From the NCBI GenBank assembly GCA_036429605.1, contig CM071590.1, positions 4,836,001-4,900,000 of the forward strand: 64,000 bases of DNA. Direction: 5' to 3'. Origin of the DNA: Cladobotryum mycophilum. Its lineage: Eukaryota; Ascomycota; Sordariomycetes; Hypocreales; Hypocreaceae. The position numbers and the translations under genes were made by a program. Below the pieces are notes generated by a model. The model was given only the letters and a program-made list of their open reading frames with translations, searched no databases and had not been told where the DNA came from. Below, piece by piece: positions 1 to 10,990 of this stretch (position 1 is its first letter; every line of letters starts with the position of its first letter).

Positions 1-1841
1 ATTGTAACGTCCGTTGGATTTTGTTTCTTTTTCCGGGATTGAAGTTCGAGTAGCCTTTGGTGTATCTTGGAAGAAGTCATCTGTTGCAATCGGCTTTCCA
101 CCGGCAGAAAAGCTTCGGTTGTTCGATTTACCAAGTCTGTCGTATCCAGCAGGGTTTGGAGTCAATTTTTCTGAACTGCGCCGAAGCTTTGGGTTGTAGA
201 GATTTTGGCTGCCAGCATCAGGATGGAGTGATTTGCTGAATTCTTGTAGCTGACTTGAGCTCTGGAGTGATCGTAGAGAGACGTTTGAACTATAGCCACT
301 GTCTGCTTTGGATAGAGTTTGCCGTGACGCCTCGGATGATGTTGAGCCAACGCCGCTGTCAGACCGACTCAGGTTACTCTCACGGGAAGGGGTGAGATGA
401 CCTCTGCCGCAGGTCATTGCAGAATTTGAGCTCTTCTTGGTGATTGTCTGTTGTTGGTGTCGTTGGCTGTGCTCAGTAATGTTGTGATCGTTCGCCAAGG
501 CGGGCTGAATGTTAATCTGAGGAGAGCCTGAGAAGTCGGGGATGGGACTCCGCCTCGGCCTCTTTTCATTTGCCATCACAGGATTCAAGGCAGGCGGTGC
601 ACTCGAAATCTGTTGGATCTTATCACGAGATTGTTTTTCAACAAACAGATTTACGTTTGGATTGGCAGACCTATTTTGGGTCTTCAGTTGCGCAGCCCTT
701 CCACCTGCTTGGTACTGTGCTTCTGTCACAACGTCCTTAGCATAGGAGGAACGTGGTCTTGAGTCCGGTCTTGAGGATGGTCGTTGACCCTTCTCTGGTG
801 CAGGGCTTGAGGGGCAACCATTTGTGATCCTGAGCGATCCAAACTTGTGGCCACCCAGTTGTTGATAGTCCAAATCGCACGGAGTGGCTGCTCGTTCCTG
901 CGGCTGAATTTCTGCAGGTCTAGGAGGCATAGAAATACGTTTTGGGGCTTTGGCCCTGGATAACTGGGAGCTTGGTTGCTCTAATGCCGGGGGCGGCAGG
1001 CTTCTCCGAGATTTCGACTTTGATCTGTTTGGGGCTGAGGGAAGAGTCTCACGTTCTTGCCGTGTCGCTATGCCTGGAGTCTGAATGACGGAGCGTCGAC
1101 GCACTGGGGCATACATTGATAGATCCGAATTGGCTCGAGGAAGATTGCCACCTGCAACCTGACCCTGCTGAGGGGTACGATTCGCAGTTTGTGTCATTTG
1201 CTGCATCTCGCGGTAGCTTTCTGCAGTTGCGGCCTGAATCTCCTGTAAGATATCAGGGTTCACTCCCGATAGCCTCCGAAGCCCATATTGGCTTTCGCTC
1301 TGTAGTGATCTACGCTTTTCCAGACGAAGACCGTGCCAGCTGCGCCAGTTAGTTAGTTATTCTTGACTCGTTGGGAATCGTGGCGATGAAACAAACCTTT
1401 GCGTCCGGGTAAGAGGGGGTCGGCATCATTGTAAATTACCGAATTGGTTCTGCTCTGCCTACGCGCTGCCCGGGGGTCTGCGTAAAACGAGTGACATCTT
1501 CCGTCTCTGGTATCGAGGAGAGGTGATTCTGGCACGGGCGGTACAGGCGTCTCACTCATCCATTGAGATCCTCGCCTAGAGAGTCGCCTTGAGGATCCCT
1601 GATGTTCCTGAATCGCATCTTCCGGTATCGCGTTTCCTCCGGGGAATTGGGGGTCAACCGGGGTAATTGGAAGGGATGCAGCCAGATAGGAACTGGAGTA
1701 ACGAGCACTGCTACCGATAGACAGGCTACTGTGGCTCAGCATGCCGTTTGTTGGTACATTGTTTGCTGCACGAGGCTTGGATAGTTTCTGAGATTTCAGA
1801 TTAATCTTGCGGGATGCCTCGGACGAAGCTGTGTTTCCCAT
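1..1841 (-). CDS. Predicted N-myristoylated, Ser/Arg-rich disordered protein (3' end outside window)
   Basis: I do not recognise a named family. The frame starting at 1841 begins MGNTASSEASRK, which fits the N-myristoylation consensus (Gly2, Ser6), so membrane attachment is inferred. An upstream in-frame ATG at 1925 would hide this glycine, so I chose 1841. The rest is low complexity, rich in Ser, Arg, Pro and Gln, with no hydrophobic segment and no recognisable fold. The first exon stays open to about 1393. An intron is needed there: 1340-1392 (donor GTTTCA, TAACTAAC branch region, GCGCAG acceptor) keeps the frame, and 1315-1367 is an alternative. The second exon is open to the window edge, so the C-terminus is unseen. 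The existence of the gene is well supported; function is unknown. Confidence 0.7.
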
Positions 1842-4800
1842 CTTAAAACGAGAGCGTGGGGCGATCAGAGTCACAATATGTGCTCCTGAATTGTTGTTTT
1901 TTTGCGGCGAGTGGGCAAAGAACAAGAAGGCTATGGGCTCTACTAAAGGGCAAGAGTTCCTTTGGCCGAAAATCGTGAATCTGCTAGAAGTCGAATGTTA
2001 TCGCAGCCATACCGTACTGTGTGCCTGTGTGTGTGTCTTGATGATTGGGTCGTAACGATTGACGAGTCTAAAGTCAGACAAATTGAAGTAAAATAAAATA
2101 AAAACGAGAGAGGATGCTGTTGAGCGATTGGCACGATCTCAGGGTGAGCGAGGCGTTGACTTTTGTATGTTGTTATGGCTTCTCGGCATCGAGTGGTCGC
2201 CACAAGTTGATGAGGCTGCTTTTGGGCGAACTGGCGCTCAATAGTGGCAGCTTGAGCCAAAACACAAAAAAAATAAAGGTAAAAAAACAATCGAGCCTCA
2301 AACTGGTTTCGGCGATGGTAACGGCGAAGCGAAACCGGCCCGGGGCTTGCTTGATTGCTTGCTGAGCTGTAACGACTGGAACGAAGTCGACGGTTCAAGT
2401 CGGCTTGCTGAATTAAAGTATGAAGAAGCAGAACATGAAGAGGAGTCAAAAGGCATAGATGATGAATTGGTGACGAGGACAACATTTTTCATCACATTGA
2501 TCATCCCATCATTGACTCTAGCCTGCATGGCATTCTGTTGCTACTCCGCAATTTCCGAGCGCCACTGATGGAATTGTTAGAGCTCCCTGGCCACTTGGAC
2601 AGGGGTAATTAATTAGGAGCGAGATGGATCCTTGTGATGATCCCTGACCATCACGCAGCACCCCAAGGGTCTCAGTCGTCGTGAGACATGAGCGAACGTT
2701 GTTATTCCGGGGGCGTCTGTTTGAATTTGCTTTGGTTGCTGGTGCATAGGCAGTATGTATGACCAAGACGAACGCATCTTATCTTTGTGCTTCTGAGACT
2801 TGTCGAATCTTCATCACGACTGTTTTCAGAAGAGCCAGATATCAGGATGGGCTAAGTCTCCCTCCCAGGAGAACATGGTGAAGCCGCCCTATAATTAGAT
2901 TACACCACCAGTGCCAACAGCAGTTATCTGGACTGGGAAATCAGACCAAAGGGCTAAAAACAAAACAAAAATTGCTAGTGCTCAGTAGCTACCGACTCGG
3001 CATTCCACGAGCGAAGCACCCAAGTCAGAACCATCGCCATTAGGTGTGACTGCTCATTTCGTGATGGTATATGGGCGGCGGGCTCGCTTTGTTTCTCGAC
3101 CTTGTCTCACCTCAACACGAGATTTACCGTCGTGTCAATGATCAGAAGATGGCTCTTTTTCTTCATCTTCTTCTTGTTGCTCTTGTCTATCTGTTGTTTA
3201 TTCCGATGGTGATGATGATGGAAGACGTGGTTTGATCATCAATTGATAGAGTGGGCACGCTGAAACGAACACGGAGACAGCAAGCGGGACCGTAAACAGG
3301 GAGCCTAGTTCAGAGAATCTCGGACCAGAACGCGGCGCATCTCAGTGACGTTGATGCCGCAGCGGGTGGATGGAGCATCATTACCCAAGTTGGACGCAAT
3401 GTCGAGATGCAACGACAATGACTGGTTCCACTAGAGCAAGTAGGGGGTGGTGCTCCATCCATCCACAGCGGAACGAGTCAAGGCGAGCGCCAAAGCGCCT
3501 TGACCCCAACGAAATTGTTTCAGCGCTTCAGAAGAAACAACACCAAGAGGAAGGGAAACAAAAAGAAAAAGTCAGAGCACGTTGCAGAGTTCGCGCCAAG
3601 ATTGGTTCTGCTTTGCTTGGGGGGAGGGGGCATCGTAGGTGTGAAGCTGGAGGAGGGGAGAGGAAATTGGGGGGGGGGGGGGACAACATGTGGGCGATAC
3701 GAAAAAGACTAAACGTAAAAAGGTACTTTTAATTTGAGAAACACTACTCCGTACCAGGCATGTCATGGGTTTTTCAGCAGAAGGCGTATTCGACCTCCTA
3801 CCTGTTAACTTAGATACTCCGAAAAACTGGCACTTTCCCATTCTCGTAGCATCTTGAAGTCCCGTCCCCTTACAACGCATACCTACACGTACATGCAACA
3901 GTCGACTGATTATTTATATACACACTGAAAGAAACGATTTTCTCCGGGGCAATGCATGCACGCATTATCACCCTTTCTCTTGAACAATATGCAGCAGCAG
4001 AACTGGTTGTCGGCTTATCGGCAAAACAAGCACTGCCCTCAACACGGGCGAGCAGTGCCACAAACAAAAGTCGCCATTGCAGCCTCACGATTTCCATTTC
4101 CATTTCCAATTGACCGAGGCCCTGGCTATGCTATGTCTACCTGCAGCCTCGTTCCGTCATTGCATGCGACGTATCTACTTTGTACGATGGGTCAGTCAAT
4201 TGAAGATTTTCATCACGAGCAGCAGCAGCAGCAGCAGTAGCTGTAACGGTATAGTGTGTCCTATCGCATGCATTGCTGCGCTACACCATTTAATTTAATC
4301 TAATTTCACTTCATCATTGGTCGATAATGAAAGGAGATGGCATGGCGAGTGACTTCTGCGCCATACTAACACAGAATTTGAGCACAAAACAAATGAGTTG
4401 CCGCAATAGTTGACTGCAGTTTGAGCTTCTCCTCCACGACCCGCATCGACATCCATGAAGGGCTCATCTGGCAACCTTGGAGGGGCGCCTTGCGATGAAC
4501 CTTGAAAGTACCCTGGCGGCGCAGTCATGCAGAGTGTTGCCATACAGCTTTGTTTTTGATGGCGCATTAATATATTGTTGTATGCCCAATAAATGAAAAG
4601 TAAACAAATCAACTGTTATTCTCTCTTCATGACCTAATTGCATTGTCATCACTCGCGCGTTCTTGTAACGATTGGATTACCCGGTAGTGGCAGATTTATG
4701 GGCTTACAAATTAGCGATGCACCATCATCATCATCAACACCAGAGTTTGTTTGTCAGAAAGTCAAGCTAAGCCATGTAAACCAGTTATGGAAAGAATCGA

Positions 4801-4878
4801 CAATTTAGAGTTGGAAATGGTAAAAAAACAAAAAACACACATTCAATGCCGACGCTTTCCCTCCACAGTCGTCTAGAG
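1842..4878. other. Intergenic region, no supported gene
   Basis: This holds the promoter side of the myristoylated-protein gene and the 3' side of the cupin gene. It contains a G14 run at 3669-3682, a TACTCCGTA motif at 3745-3753 and a (CAG)n tract at about 4220-4239. The open frames here lack coding character and splice support. Confidence 0.6.
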
Positions 4879-5489
4879 TTACTCACCAATCACATACGTG
4901 CAGCCCTGACTCCCAATCCGGACCTCGTGAACTCTCCCCGCCTCAACATCTACCCTTGATCCAACTCCATACTTGACCCTGTTGCGGGCCTCTTCTTCTG
5001 GATACCACAGAGTCATTTCGCCGTTGACAATCAGATGTGTTGTCAGCCCGCTATGAGAGTGCGGGGCGTAGTGGTGGTTCCTGCAAGGACGGGTACCAGA
5101 TTAGGATCAGAAACAAAAGACACGGAGTATGTACACAAGACACCCAAAGACACGACACGACACAGCCACTCCACAATTCAGCAAAAAAAAAATTCAATAG
5201 TTTCTACTCTTTTGTATGACGTAGAGCAAGGGGATGGGGATGGGGATGCAGAATAGAAGAGAAGCATGCAAGCAATCGGAGTGATTAAAGAGAGTAGGTA
5301 TGTACTATACTACCTAGTAACTACATTTAGCTGGTGGATGGGAAGAAAATCAACGGGGAGAAGGCAAGACGATGACTTATCGCAACAGCTGCGAAGGATT
5401 GAAAACAGATAGACCTACGGGCTATCAGTCCACGTGAAGACGTTTTCAAAGCCCCACGAGCGGACTTGTGCCTCGTGCTCCCTGCCCAT
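4879..5489 (-). CDS. Small single-domain cupin protein
   Basis: Two exons, 5489-5419 and 5080-4879, join across a 338-nt intron (donor GTAGGT, acceptor TTGCAG) to give a 90-residue protein. Exon 1 encodes MGREHEAQVRSW followed by FENVFTWTDSP. Exon 2 holds the cupin barrel: the metal-binding histidines are visible in NHHYAPHSHSGLTTH, then LIVNGEMTLWYPE, VGSRVDVEAGRVHEV and a C-terminal GCTYVIGE. The family is a widespread small cupin of filamentous fungi with no assigned substrate; a metal-dependent role is inferred from the histidines. The ATG at 5489 is the first in frame that leads into the conserved N-terminus. The intron is about four times longer than most in this window. A GTGAGT overlaps the stop region, so a further small exon cannot be excluded. 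Confidence 0.82.
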
Positions 5490-7932
5490 GGCGGGGAAAA
5501 AAGCTGAGTAATAACGAGTTACGAGGAACGGAGTGTGCACGCATGCAGCGGAAACAAAACTCTTTTGGGGTTGCTTTGCAGTTTGACTCAGCGAGGGAGA
5601 AGGGGGGGGGCGTAAGCACGGCACAAATAAAAAAACAAAGTTGAGGAGAGAGAGGGAGGCAGAGAGGGAATGGGAGGCATGGTGTGAGGCTCTGCTTACG
5701 ATGTGACACTGGTGAATGGCCATTCCTTGGATTTGATACCAATTAGTAATCTTCAGTTGGATGAATTGAATCTCACTTCTCCACTCACACAAGGTATCCA
5801 TGGATCCATGGATGAGTGAGGGAGACCCGCCAAGGTCCAAACGGTGCCACGCCCTTTGTGCCACAGTGCTAGGAGGCTTAGGCGTCAATTGAAAAAGAAA
5901 AAGGAAAGAAAAAAGCTTAGTTTCTTCTTCTTCTCCTTCTTCTTCCCCTTCTTGTTTTCCGATGGGGAGCTTGGTTGGGGAGAGGAGAAGGAGGAGGAGA
6001 TACTGACAGGGCGAGAAGTTGCCAGCACACCAGACAAAACCTGTATGTATGTCTGGGGAGGGGAGAGGTAGCCTGGTTCAGTCAGGTAAGTACCTCAGTA
6101 GATACATGTACAGGCGCCTATTGTAACACCATTGGGGCAGTTCCCTCACCGAAGCATCAACCTTGTGCGTTTTGCAATGTGTACATTCAAGGCATGGATG
6201 AAGAGGGAAAAAATTCAAGAAGGAAAGGAAAAAGAATGAGATAGTGCCTTGCAATTTGCCATCGTGGCTTGATTTTCAATCAATTCTTTTCTTCTTTTTC
6301 TCCCTCCCTCTCCTCCTTCCTCTCCCCAGAACCAACCACACAAAAACCAGGTACAGAGTAGAGTAGAGGTACATCGTAGTCGGTGAGCCAAATCGGGTTC
6401 CAGTAGTTTGTACGTTTAGAACTTGTACGAGCCTCGGTATATCCTTACTCATCTCTACGCACAAAAACGTTTCATACTACCTCGTAGGTACGTACCTGGT
6501 ACGATTTTTTTGTTGCTGCGCCATCCAATCCCTTCAAGGGAACGCATCCAATGAATCCATGTTCCATTCTTCAGCCCTGTGCTTGACACCCAAACAGAAA
6601 CCAAGCACCCGCTGACACTTACAGCCGCAACCCACCCATCCACCCCATCCACTGCCATCAACCCACTACCCACTTATTTACAACTCCACCAAGTCCACCC
6701 AGTCCATCCATCCGGCCAGAGCGTGCCAATCGAATCATCCTTCGCCCCAGAAAAAGAAGAGGGAGCTCCAGACCCACGACCCAGAACGAGAAGAGGGAAA
6801 AAAAGGGACCCCTGGATCCATATGCACGTTGGACCCGAAAGAAAAGAAGGAGGAAAAAAAGAGTGTGTTTGGTCGTTTTGTTTGCTGTTCGTTGGTAGGC
6901 TGTGTGTGTTCCTGCTGTGCTGGCTGGCCTAGCGGGCTGCCTGGATGGCCTCGAATGTACATGGCCGAGAGACAGCAAATCATCACCACGACAATTGTTT
7001 CACGTTTCGGTGATGGAAAGGGACATCTTTTCGGGCACTGTAATTGTTTGTTTGTCCCCATCACCCATCACCCATCACCCATCGCCATTGTCATCACCCT
7101 TTCGCCCAACGAATTGGGCGCCCGCTAACAAAGTCCCCGTCTGCATAATCACACACTGTCTCCCTCCTCAACTCTTCCCACCATCTCCCTCTTACCTCTC
7201 GCGGTAGCTTTGCTTCTCTTCTCTGCTTTAAGCCCTTTCCTCCCCCTCCCGAGAGGAGCCAGCGAATCGTTTCAGCACCTCTAAGAATCAAGCGCTTCCG
7301 CTTTCTCCTCGCACGGTGCACGGTGCGGACCTGTCCGTCAGCGGCAAGGCAAGGCTGCGGGTCGCTTTAAGTCGCTGCCGTCCATCGTTCCAAAGAAAGC
7401 TCCCACCGAGTTACCTTAGCAGCAAAGCCTAACAGAGTAGATTGTGTGTGCCGTATCTTCTGTTTCGGACCAAGCATTTGCAGCTTGCAGCTCAACGTCT
7501 TTTCTTCAACACACACACAAATCCTTTCTTTTGCATAGCCTTCTCTTTCTTTTTCCTCTTTTCCTTCTTCATCGCCTCATTCTTGTCTTTTTCTTTTCTT
7601 TTTCTTGCACAGCTGTTCATCTCCCCCAGTTTCATCTGCATTGAATCGCATTTCATCTTCACCCATCGAATCTAGCGAGATCGAACCCGCGCCGCCTCGT
7701 TCGTCCCAAAGGGGATCCGTCCCTGATTCGCCTTGCCAGTGGGCAGCCCACGATAAACTACACACGACATCGACTCGACCCTCCTCCTCCAGTCGCCAGG
7801 ACTTACCACACCCCATGGTTCGCCAACCCTCCTAGAGCGGTTGATACTCTCTCGCCGCCGAACATATAACCCCAACACCCGTCGCAACGGTCACACCAGT
7901 ATCTAGCCAAGACAACTCCAACAACCGCTACC
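5490..7932. other. Intergenic region between divergent cupin and phospholipase C genes
   Basis: No gene is supported in this 2.4 kb. Pyrimidine-rich tracts at about 7500-7620 lie upstream of the phospholipase C start and look like the usual fungal promoter/leader. A (CATCACC)n tandem tract lies at about 7059-7083. Poly-purine/pyrimidine blocks occur near 5880-6000 and 6290-6330. Confidence 0.6.
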
Positions 7933-10789
7933 ATGTCTCTGCTTTGCGGCCTCATAGTATGTCACATCTTCCCTTACCTCCTCCTGCCCTCTCCAAAATG
8001 AAATATGATCCAAGCTAACATGTTCGTCTTCACTTTTCTAGCGCCGTCATCGTCGACGAACTCCCAAATCCGAGAAACCGCGCCGGGCACACACAATATC
8101 CATCTTCGACACCGAGATCGGCGCCCTCAAGACCATGATCAAAAGTGTCACCATCTTTGGCCCCGGCCAGCTACATAGGCGAGGCTCCAACTTCACCGAT
8201 TACGATAGCCTCATGAAGGACCACGGGATGAGCCGCGAAATGCTCGATTTCCTCACAAACTTGTACGATAAACTACGAGGTGGCGAGCCAGAGCTCTCCA
8301 GGGAGAAATTCACACGCTTCCTCAAGGAAGATCAAGGAGAAACCTCTGTCGTACTGGACAGGGAAAGGTACAACCATGGTGAATTCCTCTTGGCCTTGGC
8401 TAGGGATTACAATTGGGACATTCACAAGAAGCTGTCTGAAAAGGACTGCTCGAAACCCATCACCAACTACTTCATCAACAGTAGCCACAACACCTACCTC
8501 GAAGGCAACCAGCTAGCCTCGAGGAGCACGCCCGATGCTTACAAAAATGTACGTTATACTCTAATGTTTCTATCTGCCCCCCTCAAGGCACTTTATACTG
8601 ACTTGCCCATCATTAGGTCCTTCTGAGAGGCTGTCGCTGCATCGAAATCGACGTGTGGAACGGCGATACGTCTACTCCGGATGGTCTTGACCACGGGCGG
8701 GCTATAAACGGGAGCTATTTGCCATACGCCGCAGCTGCGGTGCGTGATACGGTGGGGGATACGGTCGAGTCAGCTAGAAACTACCTGGGCAGCCCCAAGC
8801 CTAATCATTCAAGGAGCACGAGCGCCCATAGCAGGACCATAGCCGACGATGCGTCCCGTAAATCAAGTCTTCAATTCGGCCCCAACCCTCATGAGTCTTT
8901 TGAGCCTTTAGAGCAGTCGCGCTCGGTAACTCCTCGCCCTCGAAACCTAATACCCAAAGACGAACCCATTGTCACACATGGGTGGACCTTGACGACCCCA
9001 TGCGGCTTCCGTGAGGTATGCGAAACGATCCGGGATTATGCCTTTGTTGAGAATGATTTGCCAATCATCATCAGCCTTGAGGTTCATGCCGATCTCAACC
9101 AGCAGGAGATCATGGTCAGGATCATGAAGGAAGTGTGGGGGGATATGCTCATCCAAGAGCCCCAAGAGGGCTGCGATCCAAAATTCCGAGTGCCCAAGCT
9201 GGAGGACCTCCGAAAAAAGATTCTCATCAAAGTGAAGAGGGCAGCTGTCAAAATCTGTGCTCCTCAAGACGCCGTCACCATGCCTGTCGTTCTGCCTGCC
9301 GCTGATGATGACGGAACCTCGGAGGATGAACAGCCGGAACTGAAGCTATCAGCCTCTTCTCCCCCACAAGCACCGCCGATGCAGGATAACAACATGAAAG
9401 TTCCTATTTGCAAGAATCTCGGTGATCTAGCCGTGTACACCCGCAGCCAGCGATTTGAGAGCCTTAGCACCCCAGAAGCGAGACGGCCTACCCACATCTT
9501 CTCTATAAGTGAGAACAGGATTCTTGACCTCCACGAGAAGGACCCTAGCGATGTCTTTTTACACAACAAATCCTACTTCATGAGAGCCTTCCCTGCAGGC
9601 CGAAGAATCGACAGCTCCAACCCAAACCCCAGTCTCTTCTGGCACAAGGGTGTCCAGATGGTTGCCATGAATTGGCAGAACATGGATGAGGGCATGATGC
9701 TGAATGAAGCCATGTTTGCGGACGAGAAAGGTTGGGTATTGAAGCCAGATTCATACCTCAGTGGCAACAAAGCCACCTCATCAGTTGACGATGTGGTCAG
9801 TAACACCTTGTCCCTCACCATCACTGCTCTTGCCGGACGAAATATCCCAGTCGGTGAGGATGATGAGGACAACTCTCGAAGTGGGAGCACAATCCGCCCC
9901 TTAATCAAAGCCGAGCTTCATATTGGCGAGACGGAAAAGGACGGCGAAGCTAGCTACAAGCAGCGGACAGAGGCGGCCAGAACAGCAAATCCCACTTTTG
10001 GGCCCAACGGTGCACAACTCCACTTTCTCAACATCCCCAGGGTTGTGGAGGAGCTTAGCTTCATTAGGTGAGTGATTGATGTTTTTTTTTTTTTTGGTTT
10101 CTCTTTCTTTCCTGGATACCACGGAAAGTTGCATGCCAATTTGATGATGCCTTTTGCTTTTGTTCAACGGACGTTGGTCGGGCCAACATATGTTGGTTTG
10201 TTGTGGCGATGTTCTAGCCTCGTTTCCCGGCATGCTGTGTGCAGCATGCCGTGAACGATGACAAGCATATTCCAACGGCAGAGCTCTCACCGACAACTCC
10301 CTCGAGACCAAAGTTTGGCTGCCGTGGGAGTCTGTCGGGGCCCAAGTGATGCGTAGCACGGTCGGATCCAGAGTGTCGGGTCCCTTGACCCTGCACGCAG
10401 CCGTTTGTGCTTTGTTTTGCTACACCACCGTCCGAAATACTGGCGTGATAATTGCATTGTCCTACAACATCCCGTCGGTTATCCTTATCCATGAGTCGCG
10501 TCGGATGGCAACGCTTCCTTTCCATGCATTAGAAGAAAATTAGAATTACCTAGGGGGCGTGCGAAAACAGTACGTTGTGACGAAAAGCTAACTGGTTGCT
10601 ACCCACAGGCTGAAAATCGAAGACGACTCTCGGACCGTTGGCTCACCGTGTCTCGCTTGGGCGTGTATCCGACTCGACCGACTTCAGCTGGGATACCGCT
10701 TCATCAAGTTGCTGGATATGAGAGGTCAACCTGTTCCCGGCGGCAGGCTACTCGTCAAGATTACCAAGCAACTGCAACCGACAAGCTAA
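7933..10789 (+). CDS. Phosphoinositide-specific phospholipase C
   Basis: Four exons (7933-7956, 8042-8548, 8617-10067, 10609-10789) give 720 residues; all junctions keep frame. It hydrolyses PIP2 to IP3 and diacylglycerol. An EF-hand-like region lies near residues 50-135. The X domain carries the first catalytic His (about 157, SSHNTYLEG), EIDVW near 187-191 and the second His (about 298, THGWTLT). The Y domain spans about 443-560 (KNLGDLAVYT to GWVLKPDSYL), and a C2 domain reaches the end (WACIRLDRLQLGYRF). No PH domain is present, which is common in fungal enzymes. A roughly 100-residue low-complexity insertion separates the two catalytic histidines. Intron 1 follows only eight codons; intron 3 is 541 nt, with a GTGAGT donor, GCTAAC branch site and CCACAG acceptor, and contains a perfect hairpin. 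Confidence 0.93.
10228..10251 (+). repeat. Perfect 10-bp inverted repeat with 4-nt loop inside phospholipase C intron 3
   Basis: Arms CGGCATGCTG and CAGCATGCCG are exact reverse complements separated by TGTG. The structure sits in the middle of the longest intron of the window. Pairing does not extend beyond the ten base pairs. Confidence 0.9.
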
Positions 10790-10948
10790 TCATCACATGC
10801 GATGGAACGCTTGAGCTGGCTTTCAGTTGTGAGACACAGCCGTCACGAAAAGCCCAGCCAAGATGGGGGTTCTTTCTTTTGTCAACCGCATAGAATTTTC
10901 TATTTGTCATTTTTCTCTCAGAATGAGTAAGGCGTTTTTTTGGAGGGG

Positions 10949-10990
10949 GCTTTCTGGAACAAGGCTTTCTGGAACAAGGCTTTCTTGAAT
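10949..10990 (+). repeat. 15-bp direct tandem repeat, nearly three copies
   Basis: GGCTTTCTGGAACAA occurs twice exactly (10949-10963, 10964-10978), followed by a partial third copy with one change. It lies about 160 bp downstream of the phospholipase C stop codon. Confidence 0.9.

Noticed and set aside
1943..2485. 180-codon open frame on the minus strand
   Set aside because: Composition is that of a leader or promoter; no motif and no splice support.
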